From assembly GCF_043555865.1 (NCBI RefSeq), contig NZ_JBIGHY010000001.1, forward strand, positions 310,001 to 374,000: a stretch of 64,000 bases of DNA, given 5' to 3'. The translations under genes and the position numbers were made by a program. This stretch comes from Pelomonas dachongensis (lineage in GTDB: Bacteria; Pseudomonadota; Gammaproteobacteria; Burkholderiales; Burkholderiaceae_C). Positions 36,373-44,523 of the stretch are shown here, in pieces. The notes under the pieces were generated by a model. It worked only from the letters and a program-made list of their open reading frames with translations. It was not told where the DNA came from and ran no database searches. Positions within the stretch are counted from its first letter, which is position 1. Every line of letters begins with the position of its first letter.

Positions 36373-37098
36373 TTAGAAAGTCTTCTTCACACCCACGACC
36401 AGCATGGTCTTGCCCATGAACTTGCCGTTGACCGGGTTGGCGTAGGCCGTCTTGTCCGCGTCGGTGCCGATGACGGCGCCGCTGACCAGGAAGCCGGAGA
36501 AGTCCTTTGACAGCGTCAGCGAGTAGTCGGTGTACGAGGCGGCCGCGTTGCGCTTGACCGTCTGGTGGCCGACGTGGGGCGACAGCATCAGGCCGTCACC
36601 GAGGTCGAAGCTGGCCGACACATCGAAATAACTCGAGTTCTTGCTGTCGGCGAAGCCGAACAGGTTGGTGGTGCTGTGCGAGTACTTGGCGGTGACGGGG
36701 CCGTACGTCAGCGCGCCGTAGACCTCAAGCGTGTTCGGGCTGACGGCAAGCTTGTGGCTGGGGTAGTAGTACTGCAGCAGGCCCACGTCCATCGTCAGGC
36801 CGGGAGCCACTTCGGCCTTGTAGCCACCGTAGACGTCGACTTCGGCCTCGGAGTCGCCGCCGCCGTCCTTGATCCACTTGATCGTCGACGCCCAAGTGCC
36901 GATGTAGAAGCCGTTCGGCAGCGCATAGTCGATGCCGCCCTGCACGGCCGGCTTCAGGCGCGTCTGGGAGATGCCGCGGTAGCGGTATTCGCTGACGACG
37001 CCGACATTGAACGACAGCGGATCCGGCGTCGCCTCCTGGGCGAAGGCCGGCAGCGCCGCGGACAGTGCCAGGACGATCAGCGAAGAGGAAAACTTCAT
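36373..37098 (-). CDS. TorF-family putative outer-membrane porin
   Basis: A 241-residue outer-membrane beta-barrel: signal peptide MKFSSSLIVLALSAALPAFA, then alternating beta strands (SFNVGVVSEYRYRGISQ, FYIGTWASTIKW, VDVYGGYKAEV, LMLSPHVGHQTV) and a terminal Phe (VVGVKKTF) as needed for barrel assembly. It matches the gcw_chp/TorF conserved family. It is the first gene of the glnK-amtB operon, behind a sigma-54 promoter, so it probably passes ammonium or another nitrogen source across the outer membrane; the substrate is inference. Confidence 0.88.
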   Translation of the reverse strand: MKFSSSLIVLALSAALPAFAQEATPDPLSFNVGVVSEYRYRGISQTRLKPAVQGGIDYALPNGFYIGTWASTIKWIKDGGGDSEAEVDVYGGYKAEVAPGLTMDVGLLQYYYPSHKLAVSPNTLEVYGALTYGPVTAKYSHSTTNLFGFADSKNSSYFDVSASFDLGDGLMLSPHVGHQTVKRNAAASYTDYSLTLSKDFSGFLVSGAVIGTDADKTAYANPVNGKFMGKTMLVVGVKKTF

Positions 37099-37142
37099 GG
37101 CGGGCTCCTATTTCAAGTTGGGGGTGTGGTCCGCCGCTTCAT

Positions 37143-37159
37143 TGCAGCTTCCGTGCCAA
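37143..37159 (-). promoter_or_regulatory. Sigma-54 (RpoN) promoter of the porin-glnK-amtB operon
   Basis: On the minus strand the sequence is TTGGCACGGAAGCTGCA. The -24 GG and -12 GC are separated by exactly 10 bases, and TGGCACG matches the RpoN consensus fully. Transcription should start about 12 bases after the GC, leaving a leader of about 30 bases to the ATG at 37098. Confidence 0.87.
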
Positions 37160-37228
37160 CGACTGCCCGCCACGGGGCGCACGAAACTGGACCGCCCGCG
37201 CCCTCAGCCCGGGCGGCAGCCCTCGGGG

Positions 37229-37245
37229 TGCACAAACATGGCGCA
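37229..37245. promoter_or_regulatory. Likely NtrC binding site
   Basis: TGCACAAACATGGCGCA has the spacing and ends of the NtrC palindrome (TGCAC-N7-GGTGCA-like; 12 of 17 positions agree with the enterobacterial glnA site as I recall it). It is about 70-85 bases upstream of the -24 element, the normal distance for an enhancer. Confidence 0.65.
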
Positions 37246-37301
37246 GGAATGCCTCGGGTTGGTGCCGAGCGTTGGTGTGCGGCGGGTTCCCGCCGTCGGG
37301 G

Positions 37302-37643
37302 TCAGCCCAGCGTGAGCCGCTGGCCGGCCCGCAGGCCGAACTGGGCGATCAGCCCGACGCGCAGTTCCACTGTCGCGTGGGCCTTCGTGCAGGCGGCGAA
37401 CCGCCAGGGCGCCAGGTGCGGCACCAGCTTGAGAATGACACCGCTGCGGTCGACAAAGGCCACGTCCAGCGCGATGCGCATGCCCAGCATGTGTACCGAG
37501 TTGCACGGCGTGATCCACAGGCCGGCGGGGTCGTCCAGACGGCGCACGCCCAGCAGCCCGCGGGCGCGTTGGTGCCACCGGTCGGCCAGGCCCACACGCA
37601 CGCCGGCGGGACGCCCCTCGACGAGCAGCGGCAGGGGGGTCAA
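37302..37643 (-). CDS. DUF192-family protein
   Basis: A 113-residue protein of the DUF192 fold: RARGLLGVRRLDDPAGLWI, then CNSVHMLGMRIALDVAFVD (the family's NxIHTxxMxxxIDVxFL-like motif, here with Ser-Val-His-Met) and the C-terminal Gly-rich RVGLIAQFGLRAGQRL. Function in the family is unknown, with envelope association suspected. No signal peptide here. Its ATG overlaps the tadC stop by 4 bases, so it is translated as the last gene of the Tad operon, and the nitrogen operon promoter lies in the gap beside it. Confidence 0.85.
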   Translation of the reverse strand: MTPLPLLVEGRPAGVRVGLADRWHQRARGLLGVRRLDDPAGLWITPCNSVHMLGMRIALDVAFVDRSGVILKLVPHLAPWRFAACTKAHATVELRVGLIAQFGLRAGQRLTLG

Positions 37644-38500
37644 AGGCCCGACGCCATGAACTTCATGACGATGGGAAAGCCCAGCACGATGAAGGTGCAG
37701 GGAAAGATGAACATGATCAGCGGCCCCAGCATCTTGACCGGCGCCTCCATCGCCAGTTTCTCAGCGCGCAGGAAGCGCTCGGTGCGGCGCTGGTCACTCT
37801 GCGCGCGCAGCACCGGCCCGAGGCTGGAGCCCATCAGTTCGCCCTGCACCAGTGCGCTGACCAGGCTGGACACCGGCGAATAGTCGAGCCGGTCGGCCAT
37901 GGCGCGCAGCGCCTCCACGCGCGGCTTGCCGCCGCGGACGTCGCGAAGCACGCGGTTGACTTCCACCAGCAACGGCCCGGGCGGGCAGCGGTCCACCGCC
38001 TTTTGCAGCGCGCCGCTGAGGTTCATGCCCGCCTCGACGGACAGTGTCACGATGTCCAAGAAAAAAGGCAGCGACTTCAGGATCAGCAGGTTGCGCTTGA
38101 GCGTGTGGTCGCGAAGCCAGATGTCGGGGTACATGAAGCCCAGCAGCGCCCCCAGCACCACGCCGACCATCTTGGCCGACTCGCTCGCGAGCACCAGGCC
38201 TACCAGCGCGAAGCCGATGGCGCTGACCAACTTGCCGCCAAGAAACTGTTCGGGTGTCAGCGAGTATTCCTGGCCGGCCCGCTTGAGCCGCGCCAGCAGG
38301 GCCGCGCGCCGTGCCTCGCTCATGAAGCTGCCGAAGCTGTTGGCCATGATGTTCACCAGCGGCCACAGCAGCTCGAAGCCGCGCGGCGGACGGTCGCGGT
38401 AAACGGTTTCCGAGCGGCCCAGCTGGCGGTACAGCTGCAGCACCGCGTAGATCAGCAGGCTGACGCAGCCCGCAGCGCAGAGTAAGAACAGCCAGGTCAC
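37640..38500 (-). CDS. tadC: Tad inner-membrane platform protein TadC
   Basis: A 286-residue GspF-like platform protein. N-terminal membrane helix (LFLLCAAGCVSLLIYAVL), a pair in the middle (AIGFALVGLVLASE, VVLGALLGFMYPDIWL), the T2SSF core LPFFLDIVTLSVEAGMNLSG and SALVQGELMGSSLGPVLR, and a C-terminal helix (MFIFPCTFIVLGFPIVM). It should sit with TadB in the inner membrane and couple ATP hydrolysis by TadA to pilin assembly. Seventy-three bases separate it from tadB; it overlaps DUF192 downstream. Confidence 0.93.
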   Translation of the reverse strand: MTWLFLLCAAGCVSLLIYAVLQLYRQLGRSETVYRDRPPRGFELLWPLVNIMANSFGSFMSEARRAALLARLKRAGQEYSLTPEQFLGGKLVSAIGFALVGLVLASESAKMVGVVLGALLGFMYPDIWLRDHTLKRNLLILKSLPFFLDIVTLSVEAGMNLSGALQKAVDRCPPGPLLVEVNRVLRDVRGGKPRVEALRAMADRLDYSPVSSLVSALVQGELMGSSLGPVLRAQSDQRRTERFLRAEKLAMEAPVKMLGPLIMFIFPCTFIVLGFPIVMKFMASGL

Positions 38501-38573
38501 GGGTGTCTCCTTCGGCCCGCGGCCTGCACTGTCGGGTGAACGGGAGCCTGCGGGGTGCGGGCGGCCACGGCAC

Positions 38574-39425
38574 TCATACGTCGATGCTCACGATCTTGCG
38601 GATGAAGACACCCCCCAGCAGCAGCAGCACGGCGATGACGGTCATCGTGCCCCAGCCGTAGTAGGTGTTGAACAGCGGCGCCATGGCTACGGGGTCCATC
38701 GCGTAGAGCACGCCGGCCAGGAACACCGGCAGCAGGCCCACGACGATGCCCTGCAGCTTGCCCTGCGAGGTCAGCGCCTTGATCTTGCCCTCCATGACCG
38801 CCTTGGCGCGCAGCGTGCTAGCCAGCCGCTCCAGGATCTCCGAGAGATTGCCGCCCACTTCCTTGGCAATGGTCAGCGCCGAGACGAAGAGGCTGACATC
38901 CTCGATCTTCAGCCGCTCGCCCAGGCCGCGCAGCGATTCCTCCAGCGGCAGGCCCAGCCGCTGCTCGCGCAGCAGCACCGAGAATTCCTGCGACAGCGGC
39001 GCCGGGTTCTCCTTGACGACCAGCTCCAGCGCCGCCTGCAGGCCGGCGCCGGCCCGCATGGCGCCGGCCATCATGGTCAGGCCGTCGGGCAGCTGCACCA
39101 CCAGCCGGTCCATGCGCCGCCGGCGCAGCACGGCCCAGGTCACGCGCGGCGTCACGGCGCCCGCCACGGCGGCCAACACCGCCAGGAAGGCCGACTGCGT
39201 CAACAGCCAGGCCGCCAGCGGCAGTGCCACAAAGGCGGCGAAGTTGAGCTTGAACAGCGCCGCCGGATCGATGAAGACGAACATGTCGGCCAGCGACACG
39301 CGGGCCGTCTCCGTGAAACGGCGCCGCCAACCGACGAATGCGGAGCGGGTCCAAAGGGCCAGCAGCAGCACTGCGCCCAGCACCAGACCCACCAGCAGTG
39401 CCTGATCCAGCGCGCTGGCGTTCAT
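38574..39425 (-). CDS. tadB: Tad inner-membrane platform protein TadB
   Basis: A 283-residue GspF-like protein: N-terminal helix LVGLVLGAVLLLALW, a second pair near residues 60-95, the T2SSF core QLPDGLTMMAGAMRAGAGLQ and SALTIAKEVGGNLSEILERL, and two C-terminal helices (IVVGLLPVFLAGVLY, VIAVLLLLGGVFI). The ATG at 39425 overlaps the tadA stop (ATGA), so it is coupled to the ATPase gene. Partner of TadC. Confidence 0.93.
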   Translation of the reverse strand: MNASALDQALLVGLVLGAVLLLALWTRSAFVGWRRRFTETARVSLADMFVFIDPAALFKLNFAAFVALPLAAWLLTQSAFLAVLAAVAGAVTPRVTWAVLRRRRMDRLVVQLPDGLTMMAGAMRAGAGLQAALELVVKENPAPLSQEFSVLLREQRLGLPLEESLRGLGERLKIEDVSLFVSALTIAKEVGGNLSEILERLASTLRAKAVMEGKIKALTSQGKLQGIVVGLLPVFLAGVLYAMDPVAMAPLFNTYYGWGTMTVIAVLLLLGGVFIRKIVSIDV

Positions 39426-41128
39426 GCGCGCACCCCGGACAGCTGCACGTCGTCGAAGATGTCCATCTTCAACGGTATCCCGACGGCGGCCAGTTCCTCG
39501 TAGAACTCCGGCACTGCGCCGCGGCCGACGAACTTGCCGATGGTCTTGCCATTGGCGTCGCGCCCGGTCTGCACGAAGGCGAACACCTCCTGCAGTTGGA
39601 TCTTGCCGCTCTCCACCCCGGTGACCTCGGTGATGGAGGTGACCTTGCGAGTGCCGCAGGCAAATCGTGTCTGCTGCACGACGATGTCCACCGCCGACGC
39701 GATCTGCTCGCGAATGGCCGTCACCGGCAGGTCCATGCCGGCCATCAGCACCATCACCTCCAGGCGCGCCAGCATGTCGCGCGGGCTGTTGGCGTGGGCG
39801 GTGGTCAGCGAGCCGTCGTGGCCCGTGTTCATGGCCTGCAGCATGTCCAGCGCCTCGCCGCCGCGGCATTCGCCAACGACGATGCGATCGGGCCGCATGC
39901 GCAGCGAGTTCTTCACCAGCTCGCGGATGGGCACGGCGCCCTTGCCTTCGACGTTGGCAGGCCGCGCCTCCAAGGACACGACGTTGCTGTGATGCAGTTG
40001 CAGCTCGGCCGCGTCCTCGATGGTGACGATGCGTTCGTCGTCGGGGATGAAGTTGCTGAGGATGTTCAGCAGCGTCGTCTTGCCCGAGCCGGTGCCGCCC
40101 GAGATCAGCATGTTCTTCTGATGCACCACGCACACGCGCAGGAACTCGATCATGGCCGGGCTGGCCGACGCGAACTTCAGCAGATCGCTCGAGTCGAGCT
40201 TGCGCTTGCTGAACTTGCGGATGGTGATGGACGGGCCCTTCAGCGCCAGCGGCGGGATGACCGCATTGACGCGCGAGCCGTCCTTGAGCCGCGCGTCCAC
40301 CATCGGCGAGCTTTCGTCGATGCGACGCCCGATGGGCGCGACGATGCGCTCGATGATGCCTTGTACCGCGCGGTCGCTGGTGAAGTTGACCGGCCAGCGT
40401 TGCAACTGCCCAGCGCGCTCGACGAACACCTCGTCGCAGCGGTTGACCATGATTTCGGTAACGGTCGGGTCGGCCAGCAGCGGCTCCAGCGGCCCAAGGC
40501 CGATGGCCTCGTCGCGCACCTGCTCCAGCAGCGTGCGCCGCTCCAGCCATTCGGGCAGCTCGTCGGCCAGCTTGGCCATCTGCTCGATGATGAGCCGCTC
40601 GGTCAGCTCGCGAAGATCGGCGTCGGCCATGCGGTGCGTGTCGGTGCGGCGCACGTCGAAGGCTTCCAGCAGGCGCTCGTGCAGCAGGCGGCGGTAGCGG
40701 TAGGTGGCATCGGCCTGGGCCGTCGGCGGCTCAGCAGGGGGGGCGGCCTGCGGCTTCGCTGCGGGTGCTGCGGGCACGGCTGCGACCCTGGGCGCGACCG
40801 GTGCTTCGGCAGGCAACTCGCCCTCGCTCTCACCATTGCCGCCTGACCATGCCACCTCCAGCCCGTGGCCGCCGATGCGGACTCGGTCGCCAGCCTGCAC
40901 GACCGTCGCGCCGCTGACGCGCTCCTCGTTGACGAAGGTGCCGAAGGTGGAATCCAGGTCGCGGATGTAGACGCGGTCGCTGGCGACGAAGACTTCGGCA
41001 TGGCGGCGGCTGACCTTCCAGCCCGGGATCACGATGTCGCAGCCGGCGTCCTTGCCGACGATGCATCGCGGCCCGGCCAGCGACAGCTCGCGGCCGTTGC
41101 CCTGCGCGTCGAGTTGCACGCGCAGCAT
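39422..41128 (-). CDS. tadA: TadA/CpaF secretion ATPase with N-terminal FHA domain
   Basis: A 568-residue fusion. Residues 1-92 form a forkhead-associated domain (GKDAGCDIVI, SRRHAEVFV, LDSTFGTFVNEERV: the Gly, Ser-Arg-Arg-His and Asn residues that bind phosphothreonine). An Ala/Pro linker (about 100-140) leads to a CpaF-type ATPase with Walker A GGTGSGKTT (344-352), catalytic EDAAEL (371-376), Walker B-like RIVVGECRGGEA (415-426) and a His box GHDGSLTTAHANS (437-449). It powers pilin assembly. FHA fusion is absent from the classical Aggregatibacter and Caulobacter TadA and implies control by Ser/Thr phosphorylation. Overlaps the secretin gene by one base. Confidence 0.95.
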   Translation of the reverse strand: MLRVQLDAQGNGRELSLAGPRCIVGKDAGCDIVIPGWKVSRRHAEVFVASDRVYIRDLDSTFGTFVNEERVSGATVVQAGDRVRIGGHGLEVAWSGGNGESEGELPAEAPVAPRVAAVPAAPAAKPQAAPPAEPPTAQADATYRYRRLLHERLLEAFDVRRTDTHRMADADLRELTERLIIEQMAKLADELPEWLERRTLLEQVRDEAIGLGPLEPLLADPTVTEIMVNRCDEVFVERAGQLQRWPVNFTSDRAVQGIIERIVAPIGRRIDESSPMVDARLKDGSRVNAVIPPLALKGPSITIRKFSKRKLDSSDLLKFASASPAMIEFLRVCVVHQKNMLISGGTGSGKTTLLNILSNFIPDDERIVTIEDAAELQLHHSNVVSLEARPANVEGKGAVPIRELVKNSLRMRPDRIVVGECRGGEALDMLQAMNTGHDGSLTTAHANSPRDMLARLEVMVLMAGMDLPVTAIREQIASAVDIVVQQTRFACGTRKVTSITEVTGVESGKIQLQEVFAFVQTGRDANGKTIGKFVGRGAVPEFYEELAAVGIPLKMDIFDDVQLSGVRA

Positions 41129-42624
41129 CAGCGCTGCTCCTGCACGTCAGCCGGTGTCTGGGTCGGCGGCTGGGTGGGCACGCCCATGCGGAACTGCGGC
41201 GTCTTCAGCTCGCGCTCGACACGCTCGTTCTGCTGCTCCGTCAGCGTGCGGCTCTGCTCGACGGCGGGGTCGGTTGCGCCCGGCTCCAGAACACGCGGCG
41301 TGGCGATGATGAACAGCTCGGTCTTCTCGGTGGTCATCTCCTTGGCGCCGAACAGCGCCCCGATCAATGGCAGCCGGCCCAGGCCGGGCACCGCGCTGTC
41401 GCTGCGCTCGGAGCGGCTGCGCAGCAGGCCGGCGATGACCAGCGGCTCGCCGGCCTTCAGCCGCACCTGGGTCTGGCTGCGGTTGGTGGTGAACGCGATG
41501 AAGCCGCCATTGCTGTTGCGCGTGTCGGGCTGGCTCACCTCGACCATCAGCGAGCTGTCGACGTTCTCCAGCGGGTCGGCCTGCGGCTTGAACTCCAGCC
41601 GCACGCCGTACTCTTTGTACTGCACGCCGATCGCGCCGTTGCCCTGCGGCACCGGGATGGGAATCTCGCCGCCGGCCAGGAAGGTGGCGGAGCCGCCGCT
41701 GCGGCAGCTCAGGCGTGGCTCGGCCAGCGTCCAGGCGTCGCCCCGTTGCTCCAGGAACTGCAGCGCCGACGTGATGGTCGTCGCCAGGCCTAGGAAGCTG
41801 CGGATGGGGTTGGCCGTGTTGACCGGCGGGTAGCCCGCCACCTCGGGCGGCCGCCACGGTGTGTTGGCATAGGCCAGCGAGTTGCTCGCGAAGGTGGGCC
41901 CGTTGGCGTTGCTCGCCCACTTGATGCCGAGCTGTTCCAGCGCCGAGCGCTTGACCTCGATGACGCGCAGGTCAAACTGGATCATGCGCTCCAGCTGCAG
42001 CGGGTCGACGTCGGCGGGCTGGTCGGGCACCAGGCTGAGAATCTGCGGAAAGTTCTCAGCCAACCGCTGCAGCTTGAGGGCGCTCTCGCGGTCCTGGTGG
42101 CGTCCTTCCAGCACCAGGCGGTCGCCGATCTGGCGCGCCTTCACGCCGGGGAAGCCGTTGAGCATGGCCTGCAGCTCGGCGTTCACGCGGCCGGGCAGCG
42201 CCGCAACCACATCCACCGCATGCGTGACCTGACGCCCATTGCGCAGCCACACGTGCAGCGTGGTGCGACCCGCCGCCTCGCCGATCAAGACGATCTCACG
42301 ATCGTCCACCACGGTCGCCCGCACCAGGGCGCCGTTGCCCAGTGCGATCCGGCTCACGCCGGGGTAGCGCATGGTGGTGACGTCGCCCACCGCCACGGTC
42401 TGCAGCGGGCCCACCTCCAGCCTGGGCGCGGCGGCCGGCGCACGCGGCGCGGCCGGGCCGCGCTCCGCGCCGGCCGGCGCCGTCACTTCCTGCACGCTGC
42501 CGCCCCGCGGCGGCAGCGCGGCGCCTGGCACGGCAGGCGCTGCCTGCTGCGCATGGGCGGCGAGCTGTGCCGTCAGGCCGAGGGTGAGGCCGAACGTCCA
42601 TAGACGGAGATCACGAGGGCGCAC
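41128..42624 (-). CDS. cpaC: Tad outer-membrane secretin (RcpA/CpaC)
   Basis: A 498-residue secretin: signal peptide (about residues 1-25, LWTFGLTLGLTAQLAAHA), an Ala/Pro-rich segment, an N-terminal pilus-assembly domain (PLQTVAVGDVTTMRYPG...IALGNGALVRA, WLRNGRQVTHAV), a BON-like region (LNGFPGVKARQIGDRLVLEG) and the C-terminal secretin pore with LEPRLSCRSGGSATFLAGGE-type core and RLPLIGALFG. Starts with GTG at 42624, preceded by GGAGAAG at good spacing. Forms the channel for the fibre in the outer membrane. Confidence 0.94.
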   Translation of the reverse strand: MRPRDLRLWTFGLTLGLTAQLAAHAQQAAPAVPGAALPPRGGSVQEVTAPAGAERGPAAPRAPAAAPRLEVGPLQTVAVGDVTTMRYPGVSRIALGNGALVRATVVDDREIVLIGEAAGRTTLHVWLRNGRQVTHAVDVVAALPGRVNAELQAMLNGFPGVKARQIGDRLVLEGRHQDRESALKLQRLAENFPQILSLVPDQPADVDPLQLERMIQFDLRVIEVKRSALEQLGIKWASNANGPTFASNSLAYANTPWRPPEVAGYPPVNTANPIRSFLGLATTITSALQFLEQRGDAWTLAEPRLSCRSGGSATFLAGGEIPIPVPQGNGAIGVQYKEYGVRLEFKPQADPLENVDSSLMVEVSQPDTRNSNGGFIAFTTNRSQTQVRLKAGEPLVIAGLLRSRSERSDSAVPGLGRLPLIGALFGAKEMTTEKTELFIIATPRVLEPGATDPAVEQSRTLTEQQNERVERELKTPQFRMGVPTQPPTQTPADVQEQR

Positions 42625-42674
42625 GAATCACTTCTCCAGAGAGGGCCGCTGCACGAAGGCGTTGCGGCAAGGCT

Positions 42675-43637
42675 TCAAGGCAGGGCGGCGCCCTTGTTGA
42701 CAGGACCGAAAGACGGCGCTACGGCGGGGGCGGGCTTGGGCGCGGCAGCGGGCGCAGGAGCCTGGGCCACTGCGGCCGGGGGGGCAGGGCGGGTCAACGC
42801 ATCCATCACCTGCTTCTGGATGGAGGCCGGCCCGCCACCACCGCCGACGATGTACTCGACGTGCATGGCCTCGCCCACTACGCCGGTGGCGCGCCGGCCC
42901 TCGAACAGCCCCGCCGCCGTCAGCGCCCGCGTCGGGTTGGGCAACTGGTCGTCGGGGTGGCGCAGCAGCGCCGTCAGGCGGCCGGACTGCTTGGCGACGA
43001 TGAGGCGTTGCGCGTCCTGCGGCGACAGGTCCAACGTCACCGTGCTGAAGCTGCGCTCCTGGCCGGTCTGCTCGTCGCGGCGCTTCAGGTTCTGGTCGGT
43101 GGCCAGCACCACCATGTTGGCCAGCAACGTGCGGGTGATCTCCTCCGCGCCGTCGCCGGCGGGCCGCTGCGTCAACATCAGGTCGATGCGATCGCCAGGC
43201 CGCAGCATGCCGGAGACGCTGTTGACGGTGTCGACCTCGAAGGTCATCGCACGGCGGCCGTTCTTCAGCGTGGCTGAGAACACGGTGGCGCCCTGGCCGT
43301 CGGCATGCGCCGGCAGCAGCATGTCGCCGCGCTTCATGGCCACGGCCAAACGCTGGTGTTCCATCTGATCGAAAGTGTCCGGCGTGAGCGTATCGGCGTT
43401 GACGAACTCGCGCGGCACTTGGCGCACGGCAAAGTTTTCGCCTGTCAGCGAGTCGCCAGGCAGCAGGTCGCGCTTGGCGACGACGACGGGGATGGGCTGG
43501 TTGGCGCGTCGGGCCTCCTCGTCCAGCGCCTGCATGTGGCGCTGGACCATGCGGTTGCCGAGGAAGGCGGCACCGCCGCCGAGCAGCAGGGCGACGAGGA
43601 GCAGCAGCCAGTTCGCGTTGATGCGGGGGAGGTTCAC
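42675..43637 (-). CDS. cpaB: Flp pilus assembly protein CpaB/RcpC
   Basis: A 320-residue protein with one N-terminal membrane helix (WLLLLVALLLGGGAAFLG), an SAF domain (PIPVVVAKRDLLPGDSLTGE, about residues 48-110) and the RcpC/CpaB middle domain (RRAMTFEVDTVNSVSGMLRP, GDRIDLMLT). The C-terminus is Pro/Ala rich. RcpC/CpaB is a periplasmic partner of the secretin. Its ATG overlaps the stop of the 58-residue pilin-like gene (ATGA). Fifty bases separate it from cpaC. Confidence 0.93.
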   Translation of the reverse strand: MNLPRINANWLLLLVALLLGGGAAFLGNRMVQRHMQALDEEARRANQPIPVVVAKRDLLPGDSLTGENFAVRQVPREFVNADTLTPDTFDQMEHQRLAVAMKRGDMLLPAHADGQGATVFSATLKNGRRAMTFEVDTVNSVSGMLRPGDRIDLMLTQRPAGDGAEEITRTLLANMVVLATDQNLKRRDEQTGQERSFSTVTLDLSPQDAQRLIVAKQSGRLTALLRHPDDQLPNPTRALTAAGLFEGRRATGVVGEAMHVEYIVGGGGGPASIQKQVMDALTRPAPPAAVAQAPAPAAAPKPAPAVAPSFGPVNKGAALP

Positions 43638-43810
43638 GGCAGCGACAGGAAGTAGGTGAGGTTCTGGAAGAAAACGCGCACGGCTTCGGCCACGTACTGC
43701 GCGCCGGTGCGGCCGCCGAACTCGACGACGAACAGCGCCAGCACGAGGCCGGTGGCCACGACCAGGTACTCGATGGCGGCCTGGCCATGCTCGGGATGCG
43801 GGACTTTCAT
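43634..43810 (-). CDS. 58-residue pilin-like protein
   Basis: A very short protein consisting of a leader MKVPHPEHG, then QAAIEYLVVATGLVLALFVVE and a 20-residue tail. Cleavage after Gly9 would give Gln1 with Glu5-Tyr6, the Flp signature, so it is a type IVb prepilin or minor pilin. It overlaps both neighbours by 4 bases (ATGA), so it is tightly coupled between a secreted protein and cpaB. Too short to recognise further; could be a minor pilin or an initiator of the fibre. Confidence 0.82.
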   Translation of the reverse strand: MKVPHPEHGQAAIEYLVVATGLVLALFVVEFGGRTGAQYVAEAVRVFFQNLTYFLSLP

Positions 43811-44514
43811 GGTTCGACTTCCAGCAGGTTGATGGTCAGCGCCAGGGGCTCGCGTGGGCCGGCCTGGGTGAGGACGATGTCGACGCTGGCCGGACCTCTG
43901 TCGAAGCTGGCCAGCCACTGGCGCTGTTCATTGGCACTGCGCTCGAACACCGCTCGCCAGCCGGCGCGGCTCCAGTACTGGCGCAGGCGCTGTTGGGTGA
44001 TCTCGAAGCTGGCGTCGCCGCCCATCTGCACGAGCCTGCTGCGCTTCGGACCGTCACGCGTGTCCGAGACCTGCGTGACATGCAGCGGCGCCAGCGACGG
44101 CAGGTCGCGCGGAATGTAGTCACGCTGCACGTCGCGGAAATTCATCTGGCTGAGCAGAGCGCGGCTGCCTCCGCTGCGGCCGTCCCGTTCGATCTGTACG
44201 ACGACCTGTACTGGGCCCTGCTGCAGCGTCAGCTTGCGCCAGTGCTGCTGCTCGGTCTCCAGCGGCGCCACGCTGCTGTAGCGGCGCCAGTCGCGCTTGA
44301 AATAGGCCAGCAGTTCTTCGGTCGGCAACTCGGAGCGCAGTTCCAGCACCTGTACGGGCAAGCCATTGACCCGGGCATCGCGCAACACCCAGGTTGACTC
44401 GGTGCGTGGGGGGATGCTCAGCGATAGCCACGCATTGGCGGACTGCACCCCGCCCACCGCTGTGAGCAAGCACGCCCCGCAGACGGCTCGTGCCACCTTT
44501 GCTGCCCGTTGCAT
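43807..44514 (-). CDS. Secreted protein of the Tad locus, unknown function
   Basis: A 235-residue protein with signal peptide (about residues 1-28, VCGACLLTAVGGVQSANA), no transmembrane helix afterwards, and a mixed alpha/beta body rich in Arg and Gln (ELLAYFKRDWRRYSSV, QQRLRQYWSRAGWRAVFERS). No family recognised. Located between a TadE-like gene and the small pilin gene, coupled to the latter, so a periplasmic accessory of the pilus is likely. Confidence 0.8.
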   Translation of the reverse strand: MQRAAKVARAVCGACLLTAVGGVQSANAWLSLSIPPRTESTWVLRDARVNGLPVQVLELRSELPTEELLAYFKRDWRRYSSVAPLETEQQHWRKLTLQQGPVQVVVQIERDGRSGGSRALLSQMNFRDVQRDYIPRDLPSLAPLHVTQVSDTRDGPKRSRLVQMGGDASFEITQQRLRQYWSRAGWRAVFERSANEQRQWLASFDRGPASVDIVLTQAGPREPLALTINLLEVEP

Positions 44515-44523
44515 GCCAGCCTC

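Noticed and set aside
33301..36510. A 1069-codon open frame on the plus strand opposite the diguanylate cyclase, amtB and glnK
   Set aside because: It runs antisense to three well-supported genes, its translation is rich in His, Gln, Arg and Gly with no domain, and such shadows are expected in very G+C-rich DNA.
37229..37275. A second NtrC site from the TTGGTG repeats near 37258-37276
   Set aside because: The two TTGGTG blocks are in direct, not inverted, orientation, so they do not form the NtrC palindrome.
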